64,000 bases of DNA, from assembly GCA_038064395.1 (NCBI GenBank), contig JBBTTE010000003.1, positions 310,001-374,000 on the forward strand. The letters run 5' to 3'. The notes under the pieces are model-generated. The model made no database searches. It was not told the origin of the DNA and was given only the letters and a program-made list of their open reading frames with translations. The stretch's first letter is position 1, and each line of letters opens with the position of its first letter. Positions 1 through 7,956 of the stretch are shown here, one piece after another. Position numbers and translations under genes: made by a program. The DNA is from JBBTTE01 sp038064395 (GTDB lineage: Bacteria > Patescibacteriota > Saccharimonadia > Saccharimonadales > UBA4665).

Positions 1-10
1 TTTGGGCAGT

Positions 11-50
11 ATATAGAATCCATATACAAAACATATAGATTTTATATGGT
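11..50. repeat. AT-rich partial palindrome related to the element after uvrC
   Basis: This 40-base stretch shares blocks with the reverse complement of the long inverted repeat after uvrC (15025-15083): ATATAGA, TCCATATACAA and TATATGGTG occur in the same order. The middle block reads AACATATAGA here and as its reverse complement TCTATATGTT in that copy, as if the hairpin loop had been flipped. The left flank lies outside the window, so I cannot say which gene ends here. It may be a terminator or a dispersed palindromic repeat. Confidence 0.5.
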
Positions 51-73
51 GCCAGTGACGTCACATGGCGAAA

Positions 74-114
74 ACACAGAAACACTGGTAATTTAAGGTG
101 TTTTTGTGTATAAT
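74..114 (+). promoter_or_regulatory. uvrA promoter with overlapping 12-bp inverted repeat
   Basis: A TATAAT -10 box lies at 109-114. Directly upstream is an inverted repeat with arms 74-85 (ACACAGAAACAC) and 98-109 (GTGTTTTTGTGT), 11 of 12 positions complementary, whose right arm touches the -10. A second perfect palindrome, GTGACGTCAC, lies at 55-64. These could form an operator for uvrA or the terminator of an upstream gene. I see no match to the Gram-positive (GAAC-N4-GTTC) or proteobacterial LexA box. Confidence 0.45.
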
Positions 115-162
115 TGAGCGCCTTGGAGAGCACCAAAAGAGTTGTAATCGAGGGAGAATTCT

Positions 163-2979
163 GTGGCTGATGAGATAGTGGTCAAGGGCGCGCGCGAACA
201 TAATCTCAAGAACATTGACGTTAACATTCCGCGCAATAAGTTGGTAGTTATTACTGGATTAAGTGGCTCGGGCAAGTCTAGCTTAGCTTTTGATACGATT
301 TATGCCGAAGGGCAGAGACGCTATGTTGAGTCCCTAAGTTCTTATGCGCGCCAGTTCTTAGGATTAATGGAGAAGCCTGACGTCGATCAGATCGATGGCT
401 TGAGCCCAGCTATATCTATCGATCAGAAGTCGACTTCTCGTAATCCACGTTCGACAGTCGCGACTGTTACCGAGATCTATGATTACTTAAGATTGCTTTA
501 TGCTCGCATCGGCGTGCCGCATTGTCCAGTTGATGGCAGCGCCGTCGTGAGACAGACAACCAACGGCATTATTGATCAGATTAATGCCACCACTAAGGGC
601 AAGCGCCTGATGGTTCTGGCTCCTGTAGTTATCGACAAGAAAGGCGCCTTTGAGCACATCCCAGAGCAGTATCAACGAGCTGGCTTCGCTCGCGTAAGGG
701 TAGACGGAGTTGTCTATGCGCTTGATGAATTCCCAGAGCTCGACAAGGCCAAGCGTCACCGAATCGAAGTCGTAGTCGACCGTCTGGTTAATGATGCAGA
801 CAGTCGCAACCGTCTTGTCCAGTCTGTCGAACAGTCATTAGACATCGCCGAGGGTAAGGTCGTAATCGCCGATGCCGATTCCAAGGAAGACAAAACATGG
901 AGCTACAGCCTAATGTACGCTTGTCCGAAGCACCCTGAGATTAATATCCCAGAACTTGAGCCGCGAACCTTTAGCTTCAACAGTCCACACGGCGCCTGCC
1001 CAACCTGTACCGGTCTTGGTAATCGTATGGAAGTTGACCCCGAGCTAGTCATCCCTAACGGTAACCTAACCATCGCCGAGGGTGCTATTCGTCCGTATAA
1101 CCGAATCAACGTCGATACTTGGTACATCAAGAAGCTCCAAGCCGTGGCCGAGAAGAATGGTTTCACTCTGCATATTCCAACTGGCGAGCTAACAGCTAAG
1201 CAGTTAGAGCTGGTGCTCTATGGAACTGGCGAGCAGAAGTTCAACGTAGCCCTTGGCACCGGACGTTCGTTCGAGACAACTTACGAGGGCGTCATACCCA
1301 ACCTAGAACGCCGTTACAAGGAGACTGACAGTGACTTCATAAGACGTGATATCGAGAGATTCATGCAAGAACGTCCTTGCCACGCCTGTCACGGTCTCAG
1401 ACTAAAGCCAGAAGTTCTAGCTATCACTATTGGCAAAGAATCTATCATGGATGTCTGCTCGTTGTCGATTGATGATGCTCTAATCTGGTTCAATGGCCTC
1501 AAGCTGAACAGCAAAGAAACCACCATCGCACAGATGATCCTTAAGGAAATCGGCGCTAGGTTGCAGTTCCTTCAAGACGTTGGCCTGAACTACCTTAATT
1601 TGTTAAGGGGCGCTACAACACTTAGTGGTGGTGAAGCTCAGCGCATTAGGCTAGCAACACAGATTGGCTCTGGCTTGATGGGCGTCCTCTATGTTCTTGA
1701 CGAGCCAAGTATTGGTCTACACCAACGGGATAATGCTCGCCTGATTCGGACTCTCAAGCACCTAAGAGATCTGGGCAACACTGTGATTGTTGTTGAGCAT
1801 GACGAAGAGACAATCCGCACTGCCGACTACCTACTAGACATTGGCCCAGGCGCCGGTATTCATGGAGGTGAGGTTGTGGCAGCAGGTTCGCCTGCCGAAG
1901 TCATGAAGGTCAAAGCCAGCGTGACAGCCCAATACCTATCGGGTGGTAAAGAAATCGCCACTCCCAAGAAGCGTCGCAAGGGCAATGACAAGTCGATCAT
2001 CATCAGGGGTGCTCGTGAGAACAATCTACGCAACATCGACGTCGAAATCCCACTCGGCAAGTTAGTTGTAGTCAGCGGTGTCAGCGGCTCTGGCAAGTCC
2101 AGCCTAATCAATGACATTCTAGCCAAGGAACTGCTAGCCAGATTACACCGTGCCAACGCTGTGCCTGGTCGCCACGACAACATCGAAGGCATCAAGCAAT
2201 TGGATAAGGCCATCATCATCGACCAGTCACCAATCGGCCGTACGCCGCGCTCTAATCCCGCCACATACACCGGTCTGTTTACGCCCATAAGAGAACTTTT
2301 CGCCAGCTTGCCCGAAGCCAAACTAAGGGGTTACAGCGCCGGTCGATTCAGCTTCAACGTCAAGGGCGGTCGATGTGAGAACTGTGCCGGCGACGGCATT
2401 ATCAAGATCGAAATGCACTTTCTCCCAGACGTCTACGTTCCATGTGAAGTCTGTCACGGCAAGCGCTATAACCGCGAAGCTCTAGAGATCCATTACAAGG
2501 GCAAGACAATCAGCGACATTCTAGACATGACCTGCGAGCAGGCTCTAGAATTCTTCGCTAACATTCCGAGCATCGCGCGCAAACTCCAGACGCTAGTCGA
2601 TGTTGGCCTCGGCTATATTGCTCTCGGCCAGTCAGCTACAACTCTTAGTGGTGGCGAAGCTCAGCGTATCAAGCTGAGCACTGAGTTGTCGCGAAGACCA
2701 ACTGGCAAGACGCTCTACATCCTTGATGAGCCCACAACTGGGCTGCACATGGCAGACGTCGATAAACTACTCAACATGCTCCACGCTCTAGTAGATGCTG
2801 GTAATAGCATGGTCGTTATCGAGCACAACCTTGACGTTATCAAGAACGCCGATTGGCTAATCGACATGGGTCCAGAGGGCGGCAGCGCTGGTGGGCAAGT
2901 CGTTGCTATCGGCACCCCCGAGCAAGTAGCCAAAGTCAAAGCCAGCTACACTGGACAATATTTGACAAGTATGCTATAA
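163..2979 (+). CDS. uvrA: Excinuclease ABC subunit A
   Basis: DNA-damage recognition ATPase of nucleotide excision repair; it loads UvrB onto lesions. The 938 residues match the usual length of about 940. First Walker A GLSGSGKS at about residues 32-39, first signature LSGGEAQRIRL near 487 followed by VLDEPSIGLHQRD; second Walker A GVSGSGKS near 639 and second LSGGEAQRIKL near 827. Zinc-binding Cys pairs are visible as CPTC (about 278), CHAC (about 407), and CENC with CEVC (about 736-763). The start is GTG, chosen because GAGGGAG lies 8 bases upstream and MADEIVVKGAREHNLKNI is the normal N-terminus. uvrC is also present in the window (13534-15030) but no uvrB. Confidence 0.97.
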   Translation: MADEIVVKGAREHNLKNIDVNIPRNKLVVITGLSGSGKSSLAFDTIYAEGQRRYVESLSSYARQFLGLMEKPDVDQIDGLSPAISIDQKSTSRNPRSTVATVTEIYDYLRLLYARIGVPHCPVDGSAVVRQTTNGIIDQINATTKGKRLMVLAPVVIDKKGAFEHIPEQYQRAGFARVRVDGVVYALDEFPELDKAKRHRIEVVVDRLVNDADSRNRLVQSVEQSLDIAEGKVVIADADSKEDKTWSYSLMYACPKHPEINIPELEPRTFSFNSPHGACPTCTGLGNRMEVDPELVIPNGNLTIAEGAIRPYNRINVDTWYIKKLQAVAEKNGFTLHIPTGELTAKQLELVLYGTGEQKFNVALGTGRSFETTYEGVIPNLERRYKETDSDFIRRDIERFMQERPCHACHGLRLKPEVLAITIGKESIMDVCSLSIDDALIWFNGLKLNSKETTIAQMILKEIGARLQFLQDVGLNYLNLLRGATTLSGGEAQRIRLATQIGSGLMGVLYVLDEPSIGLHQRDNARLIRTLKHLRDLGNTVIVVEHDEETIRTADYLLDIGPGAGIHGGEVVAAGSPAEVMKVKASVTAQYLSGGKEIATPKKRRKGNDKSIIIRGARENNLRNIDVEIPLGKLVVVSGVSGSGKSSLINDILAKELLARLHRANAVPGRHDNIEGIKQLDKAIIIDQSPIGRTPRSNPATYTGLFTPIRELFASLPEAKLRGYSAGRFSFNVKGGRCENCAGDGIIKIEMHFLPDVYVPCEVCHGKRYNREALEIHYKGKTISDILDMTCEQALEFFANIPSIARKLQTLVDVGLGYIALGQSATTLSGGEAQRIKLSTELSRRPTGKTLYILDEPTTGLHMADVDKLLNMLHALVDAGNSMVVIEHNLDVIKNADWLIDMGPEGGSAGGQVVAIGTPEQVAKVKASYTGQYLTSML

Positions 2980-2987
2980 TATAGCAA

Positions 2988-3494
2988 ATGTCACAGATAG
3001 AACAAGCTAAATCAGATTTGTCACCAGAGCATACGAATCACGTCGGTGCTCTAGATAATGGCAACCTCAATTATATTCAACTTCGAGATTCAATTAGGCC
3101 GGGTGATATCGAAAGCACCACGGGCCCTTTTGATAAAGTCGCCAGTCTCAAGGTCAGCCCCATTATTGATGAAGTTAAACAAGCTAGGTATGAGTTATTT
3201 GTTCTAGCAATTGCTGTATTGCAAGCTGAAGGGAGAGATCTCAACGATGGCGAAGAAGCCTGCGCAGAGCTCATTAGGCAAAGTACAGAGAGACTTGTTG
3301 CGCAAGAGTTGTTAGATGAGTCTTTGTTAGGCTCAACTGACTTTACCGCCAAATCTCACCCGATTGACTTCAGTGATTATAATCGTGCTGTTCATGCACT
3401 TCGAACGAACGAAGGCGGTCGAGTATATCCGTACGGCAGAGACTTTTCGAGCGCTTATATGGCTGGTGAAATAATTGTTAAGGAGGCGGCGTAA
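2988..3494 (+). CDS. Hypothetical protein, 168 aa
   Basis: I do not recognise this soluble, mildly acidic protein, which has no membrane segment or signal peptide. The start is well placed: GCTATAATATAGCAA ends directly at the ATG, with TATAAT 7 bases before it and no Shine-Dalgarno, so the mRNA is probably leaderless. That promoter is itself a 13-base palindrome. The stop overlaps the next ATG (TAATG), so the two proteins are translationally coupled. Lower GC than uvrA suggests lineage-specific, faster-evolving genes. Confidence 0.75.
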   Translation: MSQIEQAKSDLSPEHTNHVGALDNGNLNYIQLRDSIRPGDIESTTGPFDKVASLKVSPIIDEVKQARYELFVLAIAVLQAEGRDLNDGEEACAELIRQSTERLVAQELLDESLLGSTDFTAKSHPIDFSDYNRAVHALRTNEGGRVYPYGRDFSSAYMAGEIIVKEAA

Positions 3495-4021
3495 TGACAA
3501 CTCCAGAAGCCCCTCAACTAGGTGAGTCATATCAGGCCATGGAAGAACCGGTGGGTTTGATGATGGAGCCTGAAGATAACGTAGCGTTCGACATTGGTAC
3601 ACATATGACATTTGAGATTCTGGATCAGCTTGATGAAGTAGGCGTCGAAGAAGTGTCCCAAATTGCGATCGATCTTGGTCGAAGAGTTGAGGGTGCACCT
3701 TCGGTAATGGTAGATGAAACTCTAGAATCCAAGTATGAAGATGAGCTTATGTGGGCAGAAGATGCAAAAGAGCAGAAACGAATACGTGGACTTATTGCTG
3801 TTTCGAAGGCTGTCGACAGAATAATGAGGCTGAAGATCGTCGTTGAGAACCCTGATATCGTTGGGCCAGATAATGTTGAAGAGTTTGACATGGCCTCAGA
3901 AGCGGTCAATGAAGCCAAGGATGTCTTGAACGAAGCAGCTACAGAAGTACTAGAACTCGCTATCGAAGATTTACGCCTACCAGATGTGTCAACACCCGAA
4001 GCACTAGACAACTTGCAATAA
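3494..4021 (+). CDS. Hypothetical acidic protein, 175 aa
   Basis: Unrecognised protein, strongly acidic and predicted mostly helical; the C-terminal half (EEFDMASEAVNEAKDVLNEA onward) looks amphipathic. AAGGAGG lies just upstream and the ATG overlaps the stop of the preceding gene by one base, so it is the second gene of a two-gene operon. No transmembrane segment, cysteine cluster or catalytic motif is visible. Function unknown; co-expression with its neighbour is the only clue. Confidence 0.75.
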   Translation: MTTPEAPQLGESYQAMEEPVGLMMEPEDNVAFDIGTHMTFEILDQLDEVGVEEVSQIAIDLGRRVEGAPSVMVDETLESKYEDELMWAEDAKEQKRIRGLIAVSKAVDRIMRLKIVVENPDIVGPDNVEEFDMASEAVNEAKDVLNEAATEVLELAIEDLRLPDVSTPEALDNLQ

Positions 4022-4041
4022 TTGTGCTATAATGTATGGAT

Positions 4042-4731
4042 ATGTCTGAGATAGCGAAGCCAGAAATAGTTGTGCCAAGTGCAATGTCACCAGATGAACT
4101 TGACGAGTTCGTTCATAGTCTAAGCATTGACCAGTCTCGTATACCAAGTCAAGCGTACACCAAGGGACACACTGTCAAGCGACTCAACACCTTGATAAGA
4201 CGACGTGCCTTCATGCTTTCTGCCGCTATTGACTTGAAGAATAGCAGTTTATCAACTAGAGAGCTGAGTGAGCTTGGAATACCAAGCGCTGATCTTGATA
4301 TGTTCCAACAGAAGCAACGAGAAAGACTAGTGCAGGCTGGTGAAACAAAGGCTGGTATAGTCTATGATGTTGTTGATGGTGAACCCGCATTCTTGAATCC
4401 ACTGCTGCAAGGCTCACGACAAGTACAAAGACTACTTAGCGGTGTGGGAGTTCAGTACAACGAGGATCCAGTCTTCAGTGATACAGATGTTCAGGCTCAA
4501 ACGGTTGAGTCGATTCCTGCATGGAATGAGTATGCCTTCGGCAAAACCATCACTCCAAGCAGGGCTCTACAACATGCCGTGGCGCTAGTCAGTGGCGACA
4601 AGTTTATGCTTGGCTTCGACGAGTCAAGAGGTGTCAATGTCTACGGCTTATTGAGGACTATTGGAGACATACAAGGTGCGGCTCCTATAACCGATGAGCC
4701 CGAACAGTTAAGACAAGTCACTCAGGGCTAG
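4042..4731 (+). CDS. Hypothetical protein, 229 aa
   Basis: Unrecognised soluble protein. A TGCTATAAT promoter at 4025-4033 places the in-frame ATG at 4042 eight bases after the -10 box. An ATG at 4036 is only two bases after it and could not be on the transcript, so I chose 4042 (MSEIAKPEIVV). The middle carries a basic helix-like stretch (KGHTVKRLNTLIRRRAF). The stop codon overlaps the stop of the convergent DedA gene within CTAG. Confidence 0.7.
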   Translation: MSEIAKPEIVVPSAMSPDELDEFVHSLSIDQSRIPSQAYTKGHTVKRLNTLIRRRAFMLSAAIDLKNSSLSTRELSELGIPSADLDMFQQKQRERLVQAGETKAGIVYDVVDGEPAFLNPLLQGSRQVQRLLSGVGVQYNEDPVFSDTDVQAQTVESIPAWNEYAFGKTITPSRALQHAVALVSGDKFMLGFDESRGVNVYGLLRTIGDIQGAAPITDEPEQLRQVTQG

Positions 4732-5336
4732 CCCTTCTTCTTACGACGAGTCTCGAGTATAGCCTTAACCAAGTGATAGACAGTTGGTCCGAGCGTGATC
4801 AACATTACGCAGCCCACAGCTAGTAGAATGTAGTGATCAATGTTGGGGATCTTGGTGCCGAACCAATAGCCGACCATGGTTATGCTGACCGCCCAGGCGA
4901 TATCGCCAATGGCATCATAGACGAAGAATTGCTTGTAGTTCATTTTGGCAACGCCTGCTACGGCTGGGGCGAAGGTTCGGACAACGGGGACGAAATGAGC
5001 CAGGAGCATGGTTTTGCTGCCGAAGCGTTCGTAGAATGATTCAGCTCGTCCGACGTATTCTTGGCGGAAGACTATACCATCAGGCTTGCTGAACAAGCCA
5101 CGGCCCCAGCGTTTGCCGATGTGATAGCCTAGGTTGTCGCCAACAATTGCCGCTACTGAGATGACAATAATAGTTGTCAGCAGAGGCAATTTGTCCTGAG
5201 CAGCGAAGACGCCGGCTGTTAGTAGTAAGGTGTCGCCAGGGAAGAAGAAGCCGACGAACATCCCCGATTCGGCGAAGATTATGGCTGCGATCAGCACTAA
5301 TCCACCGGCTTGGATGATGTGGGGGATATCGAACAT
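4728..5336 (-). CDS. DedA/SNARE-associated family membrane protein
   Basis: Integral membrane protein of the DedA superfamily, implicated in lipid (undecaprenyl-phosphate or phospholipid) translocation and envelope homeostasis. Visible hallmarks: the re-entrant region FFFPGDTLLLTAGVFA, the G-Y/H-x-G-K-R-W-G motif (LGYHIGKRWGRGLF, about residues 69-82), and the second amphipathic segment with FVPVVRTFAPAVAGVAKM. Length 202 aa is typical. It is monocistronic and convergent with the preceding gene. The exact substrate cannot be told from sequence. Confidence 0.9.
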   Translation of the reverse strand: MFDIPHIIQAGGLVLIAAIIFAESGMFVGFFFPGDTLLLTAGVFAAQDKLPLLTTIIVISVAAIVGDNLGYHIGKRWGRGLFSKPDGIVFRQEYVGRAESFYERFGSKTMLLAHFVPVVRTFAPAVAGVAKMNYKQFFVYDAIGDIAWAVSITMVGYWFGTKIPNIDHYILLAVGCVMLITLGPTVYHLVKAILETRRKKKG

Positions 5337-5415
5337 TCCTCTAAGCTTACTGGTTTAGGGCTGCAGCGTCCAGCCATATCTGTTATAATGTAAATCAAGA
5401 AATAAGAGGTAATGC

Positions 5416-6144
5416 ATGTCCAATGATTCTATTAGTCTTAAGTTAGATCCCCGAACCGTGACTGGCAAGGCCGTTAAGCACTTGCGCAGTGCTGGTACGG
5501 TACCTGCTGTTATCCATGACCATGGCAAGGATTCCGTCCATGTCCAAGGCAACGGTGTGGCCATGTTGAAAGTTTGGAAGCAAGCTGGCAAGCACCACCC
5601 TGTTGAATTAACTGCAGGTGACAAGAGCTACGTGGCACTTATCAAGACTGCCGAGTTTGATCCGCGCAAGAACCTTCTGACTCACATAGTATTCAACGCT
5701 GTTGATAAGAACCAGAAGGTCGAAGCTGAGATTCCAGTCAAGCCTCGTTATGACGAAGGCAACGAGTCTAGTCCTGCTGAGCGCTCTGGTTTCATCGTGC
5801 TCGCCCAGCTTGAGACCGTACAAGTTAAGGCTATTGCCACTAAGCTACCTGACTTCCTAACCTATGATGCAGAGAAGCTTGTAGAAGTCGGTGACCACGT
5901 TACCGTAGCTGATTTGACCATTCCTGAAGGTGTAGAACTTGAGACTGAACTCGAACAGTCAATCGCAACTGTCTATGAGCCAAGTGCTCTAGCTGCTGCT
6001 AATGACGCCGCAGGTGGTGACGCTGAAGAAGAAGTTGAGACTGAAGAAGGCGCCGAAGCCGCTGCTGAAGGCGCAACAGACGCAGCCAAGCCAGCCGATG
6101 CAGAATCAGCTAAGTCCGAAGAAACCGACGCCAAGAGCGACTAA
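5416..6144 (+). CDS. rplY: 50S ribosomal protein L25/TL5/Ctc with acidic tail
   Basis: 5S rRNA-binding ribosomal protein of the long CTC form. The N-terminal L25 domain (residues 1-95) starts with LKLDPRTVTGKAVKHLRSAG and PAVIHDHGKD; a C-terminal TL5 beta domain follows to about residue 190 (VTVADLTIPEGVELETELEQ). The last 50 residues are an Ala/Glu-rich, disordered-looking tail. A TGTTATAAT promoter lies at 5390-5398 and AAGAGGT precedes the ATG. Similar acidic Ala/Glu tails occur on S16 and the KH protein in this window. Confidence 0.92.
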   Translation: MSNDSISLKLDPRTVTGKAVKHLRSAGTVPAVIHDHGKDSVHVQGNGVAMLKVWKQAGKHHPVELTAGDKSYVALIKTAEFDPRKNLLTHIVFNAVDKNQKVEAEIPVKPRYDEGNESSPAERSGFIVLAQLETVQVKAIATKLPDFLTYDAEKLVEVGDHVTVADLTIPEGVELETELEQSIATVYEPSALAAANDAAGGDAEEEVETEEGAEAAAEGATDAAKPADAESAKSEETDAKSD

Positions 6145-6179
6145 GCAATGGCCAAGTCAGCTGCCTAAGCCAAGACCAG

Positions 6180-7940
6180 CTATTCTTCTATAAACCCGCC
6201 AGATTGATGGGCCCAGAGCTTGGCGTAGAGACCATCTTGCTCTAATAACTTCTTATGAGTGCCTTGTTCGACTATCATGCCGTTGTCGATTACGACGATG
6301 CGATCCATGCGCTGAATAGTGCTCAGGCGATGGGCAATCACAACTGCAGTTTTGTCTTTCATAAGTTGCCACAAGGCCTTTTGAATCGAGCGCTCACTTT
6401 CGCTATCTAGTGCCGAGGTTGCCTCGTCGAGTATCAGAACTGGTGCCTCAGTCAGCATCGCCCGAGCAATAGCCACGCGCTGACGCTGGCCGCCACTTAG
6501 CTTGACGCCACGTTCACCAACAATCGTGTCGTAACCCTCTGGCAGTGAAGATATAAAGCTGTGAGCGAATGATTTCTTGGCGACATCAATGATCTCGGCG
6601 TCGGTAGCGTTAGGCTTACCGTAGCTTATGTTCTGCTTGATTGAACGATGGAATAACAGAGGTTCTTGCGGCACATAGGCTATAGAGCTGCGTAAGTCCT
6701 TTTGCTTGATGTCTCTAATGTCTTGGCTGTCGATCTTGATGCCGCCAGACTGGATGTCCATGAATCTAAGTAGTAAGCGGGTGATGGTTGTCTTGCCACC
6801 ACCGCTAGGGCCGACTAGTCCAATCTTTTCGCCGCCCTTGATGTTGAGGTCGAAGTCTTTGAACAACACGTCGTCATTGCCTGCATCATGATAGTTGAAG
6901 GTCATCGAATCGAAGTCGATTTTGCCCTTAGTAATGTGTGATGCTTCAGGCGACTGCTTGTCTTGGACTAATGGTGGCTGTTCTAGTAACTCGGCCATTT
7001 CTTGTCCATCACCGGCTACGGCCTCGAATTGCCGCACCATGAAGGTGCTACGGTGCATGTTCTCAATGATACGCAGTATGTAGACTTGGAATAGCAGGAA
7101 CGTAGCAATGCCGAGATTGCCACTGTACACAGCTACAATTCCGCCGACGAAGACGAACATTTGTAGAACTGCGCATAGACTATCAATGATGAAACCATTA
7201 CGAACGGCTTTGCGCCAAGCTTGTAGGAAAAATTTGCTTCTCTGCTTGTTGATGGCCGTGTAGCGTTGTATCTCTCGTTCCTCAGCAGCAAAAGTTTTGA
7301 CAGTCAGCGCATTGGTTATCGTGTCAGCTAGCTCACCAATCTGTTTGGTTTCTTTGGCTATGGCACCGCGTCGAATCGGCAGGCGTAGCAGCGCAAACTT
7401 CACAACCAATGCCTCAACCATTACCCAGGCAACTAGCGTAATAAGGCCAATCAGAGGACTGTAATATATCATCACGCCAACCGAGACCAAGACAACAGTT
7501 AATTGTGGCAGCAGCTCAAACAACACGGTGTCATTAAAAGTCGTGTAAACCTTCGCGAAACGGCTAGCCTGCGTAACTAGCGAACCGCTGAAATTATCAG
7601 TAAAGAAGGCGTAGTCTTGATGGCTTAGGTAAACAAAACAGTCGTCGTATATGACTTCCGATACTTTGTTGTGTAACACAGCAACGCAATAAGTGTCTAA
7701 CAGATAGCCCAGATAAATTATAATTATCTCGAAACAAGCAGTTGCGACAATCAAGCCAACATTTATCGTGTGTTCATGTATTAGCTGACCGAGAGTCAGT
7801 GCAATTAGAAGCGGAGTTATGGTTGCTCTCAGGCCGCGGGTCAGGCTGAACATGATCGACCCAAAGGTAATCAATGGGAATTTGCGCCAATAGCGCAGGT
7901 ATAGCTGTAGCGCCTTCCAGCTTGGAGCTTCTTTGTTCAT
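6180..7940 (-). CDS. ABC exporter half-transporter (TMD-NBD), second gene
   Basis: Type IV ABC exporter subunit, 586 aa: six-helix membrane domain (residues 1-310) fused to an ATPase domain with Walker A GPSGGGKT, Q-loop YVPQEPLLFHRS, signature LSGGQRQRVAIARA, Walker B VLILDEATSALD and the H-loop (IAHRLSTIQ). The catalytic Glu is canonical. It lies 16 bases after the upstream paralog, so the two probably form a heterodimer. TACAAT lies 6 bases before the ATG, so a second leaderless promoter may exist inside the operon. Drug or lipid export is likely; substrate unknown. Confidence 0.92.
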   Translation of the reverse strand: MNKEAPSWKALQLYLRYWRKFPLITFGSIMFSLTRGLRATITPLLIALTLGQLIHEHTINVGLIVATACFEIIIIYLGYLLDTYCVAVLHNKVSEVIYDDCFVYLSHQDYAFFTDNFSGSLVTQASRFAKVYTTFNDTVLFELLPQLTVVLVSVGVMIYYSPLIGLITLVAWVMVEALVVKFALLRLPIRRGAIAKETKQIGELADTITNALTVKTFAAEEREIQRYTAINKQRSKFFLQAWRKAVRNGFIIDSLCAVLQMFVFVGGIVAVYSGNLGIATFLLFQVYILRIIENMHRSTFMVRQFEAVAGDGQEMAELLEQPPLVQDKQSPEASHITKGKIDFDSMTFNYHDAGNDDVLFKDFDLNIKGGEKIGLVGPSGGGKTTITRLLLRFMDIQSGGIKIDSQDIRDIKQKDLRSSIAYVPQEPLLFHRSIKQNISYGKPNATDAEIIDVAKKSFAHSFISSLPEGYDTIVGERGVKLSGGQRQRVAIARAMLTEAPVLILDEATSALDSESERSIQKALWQLMKDKTAVVIAHRLSTIQRMDRIVVIDNGMIVEQGTHKKLLEQDGLYAKLWAHQSGGFIEE

Positions 7941-7956
7941 GCCACTATTGTATCAG

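Noticed and set aside
1860..2321. 153-codon ORF opposite uvrA, and similar antisense frames in ligA, leuS and guaA
   Set aside because: Shadow frames of conserved genes: the sense strand has all family motifs and the antisense products have none.
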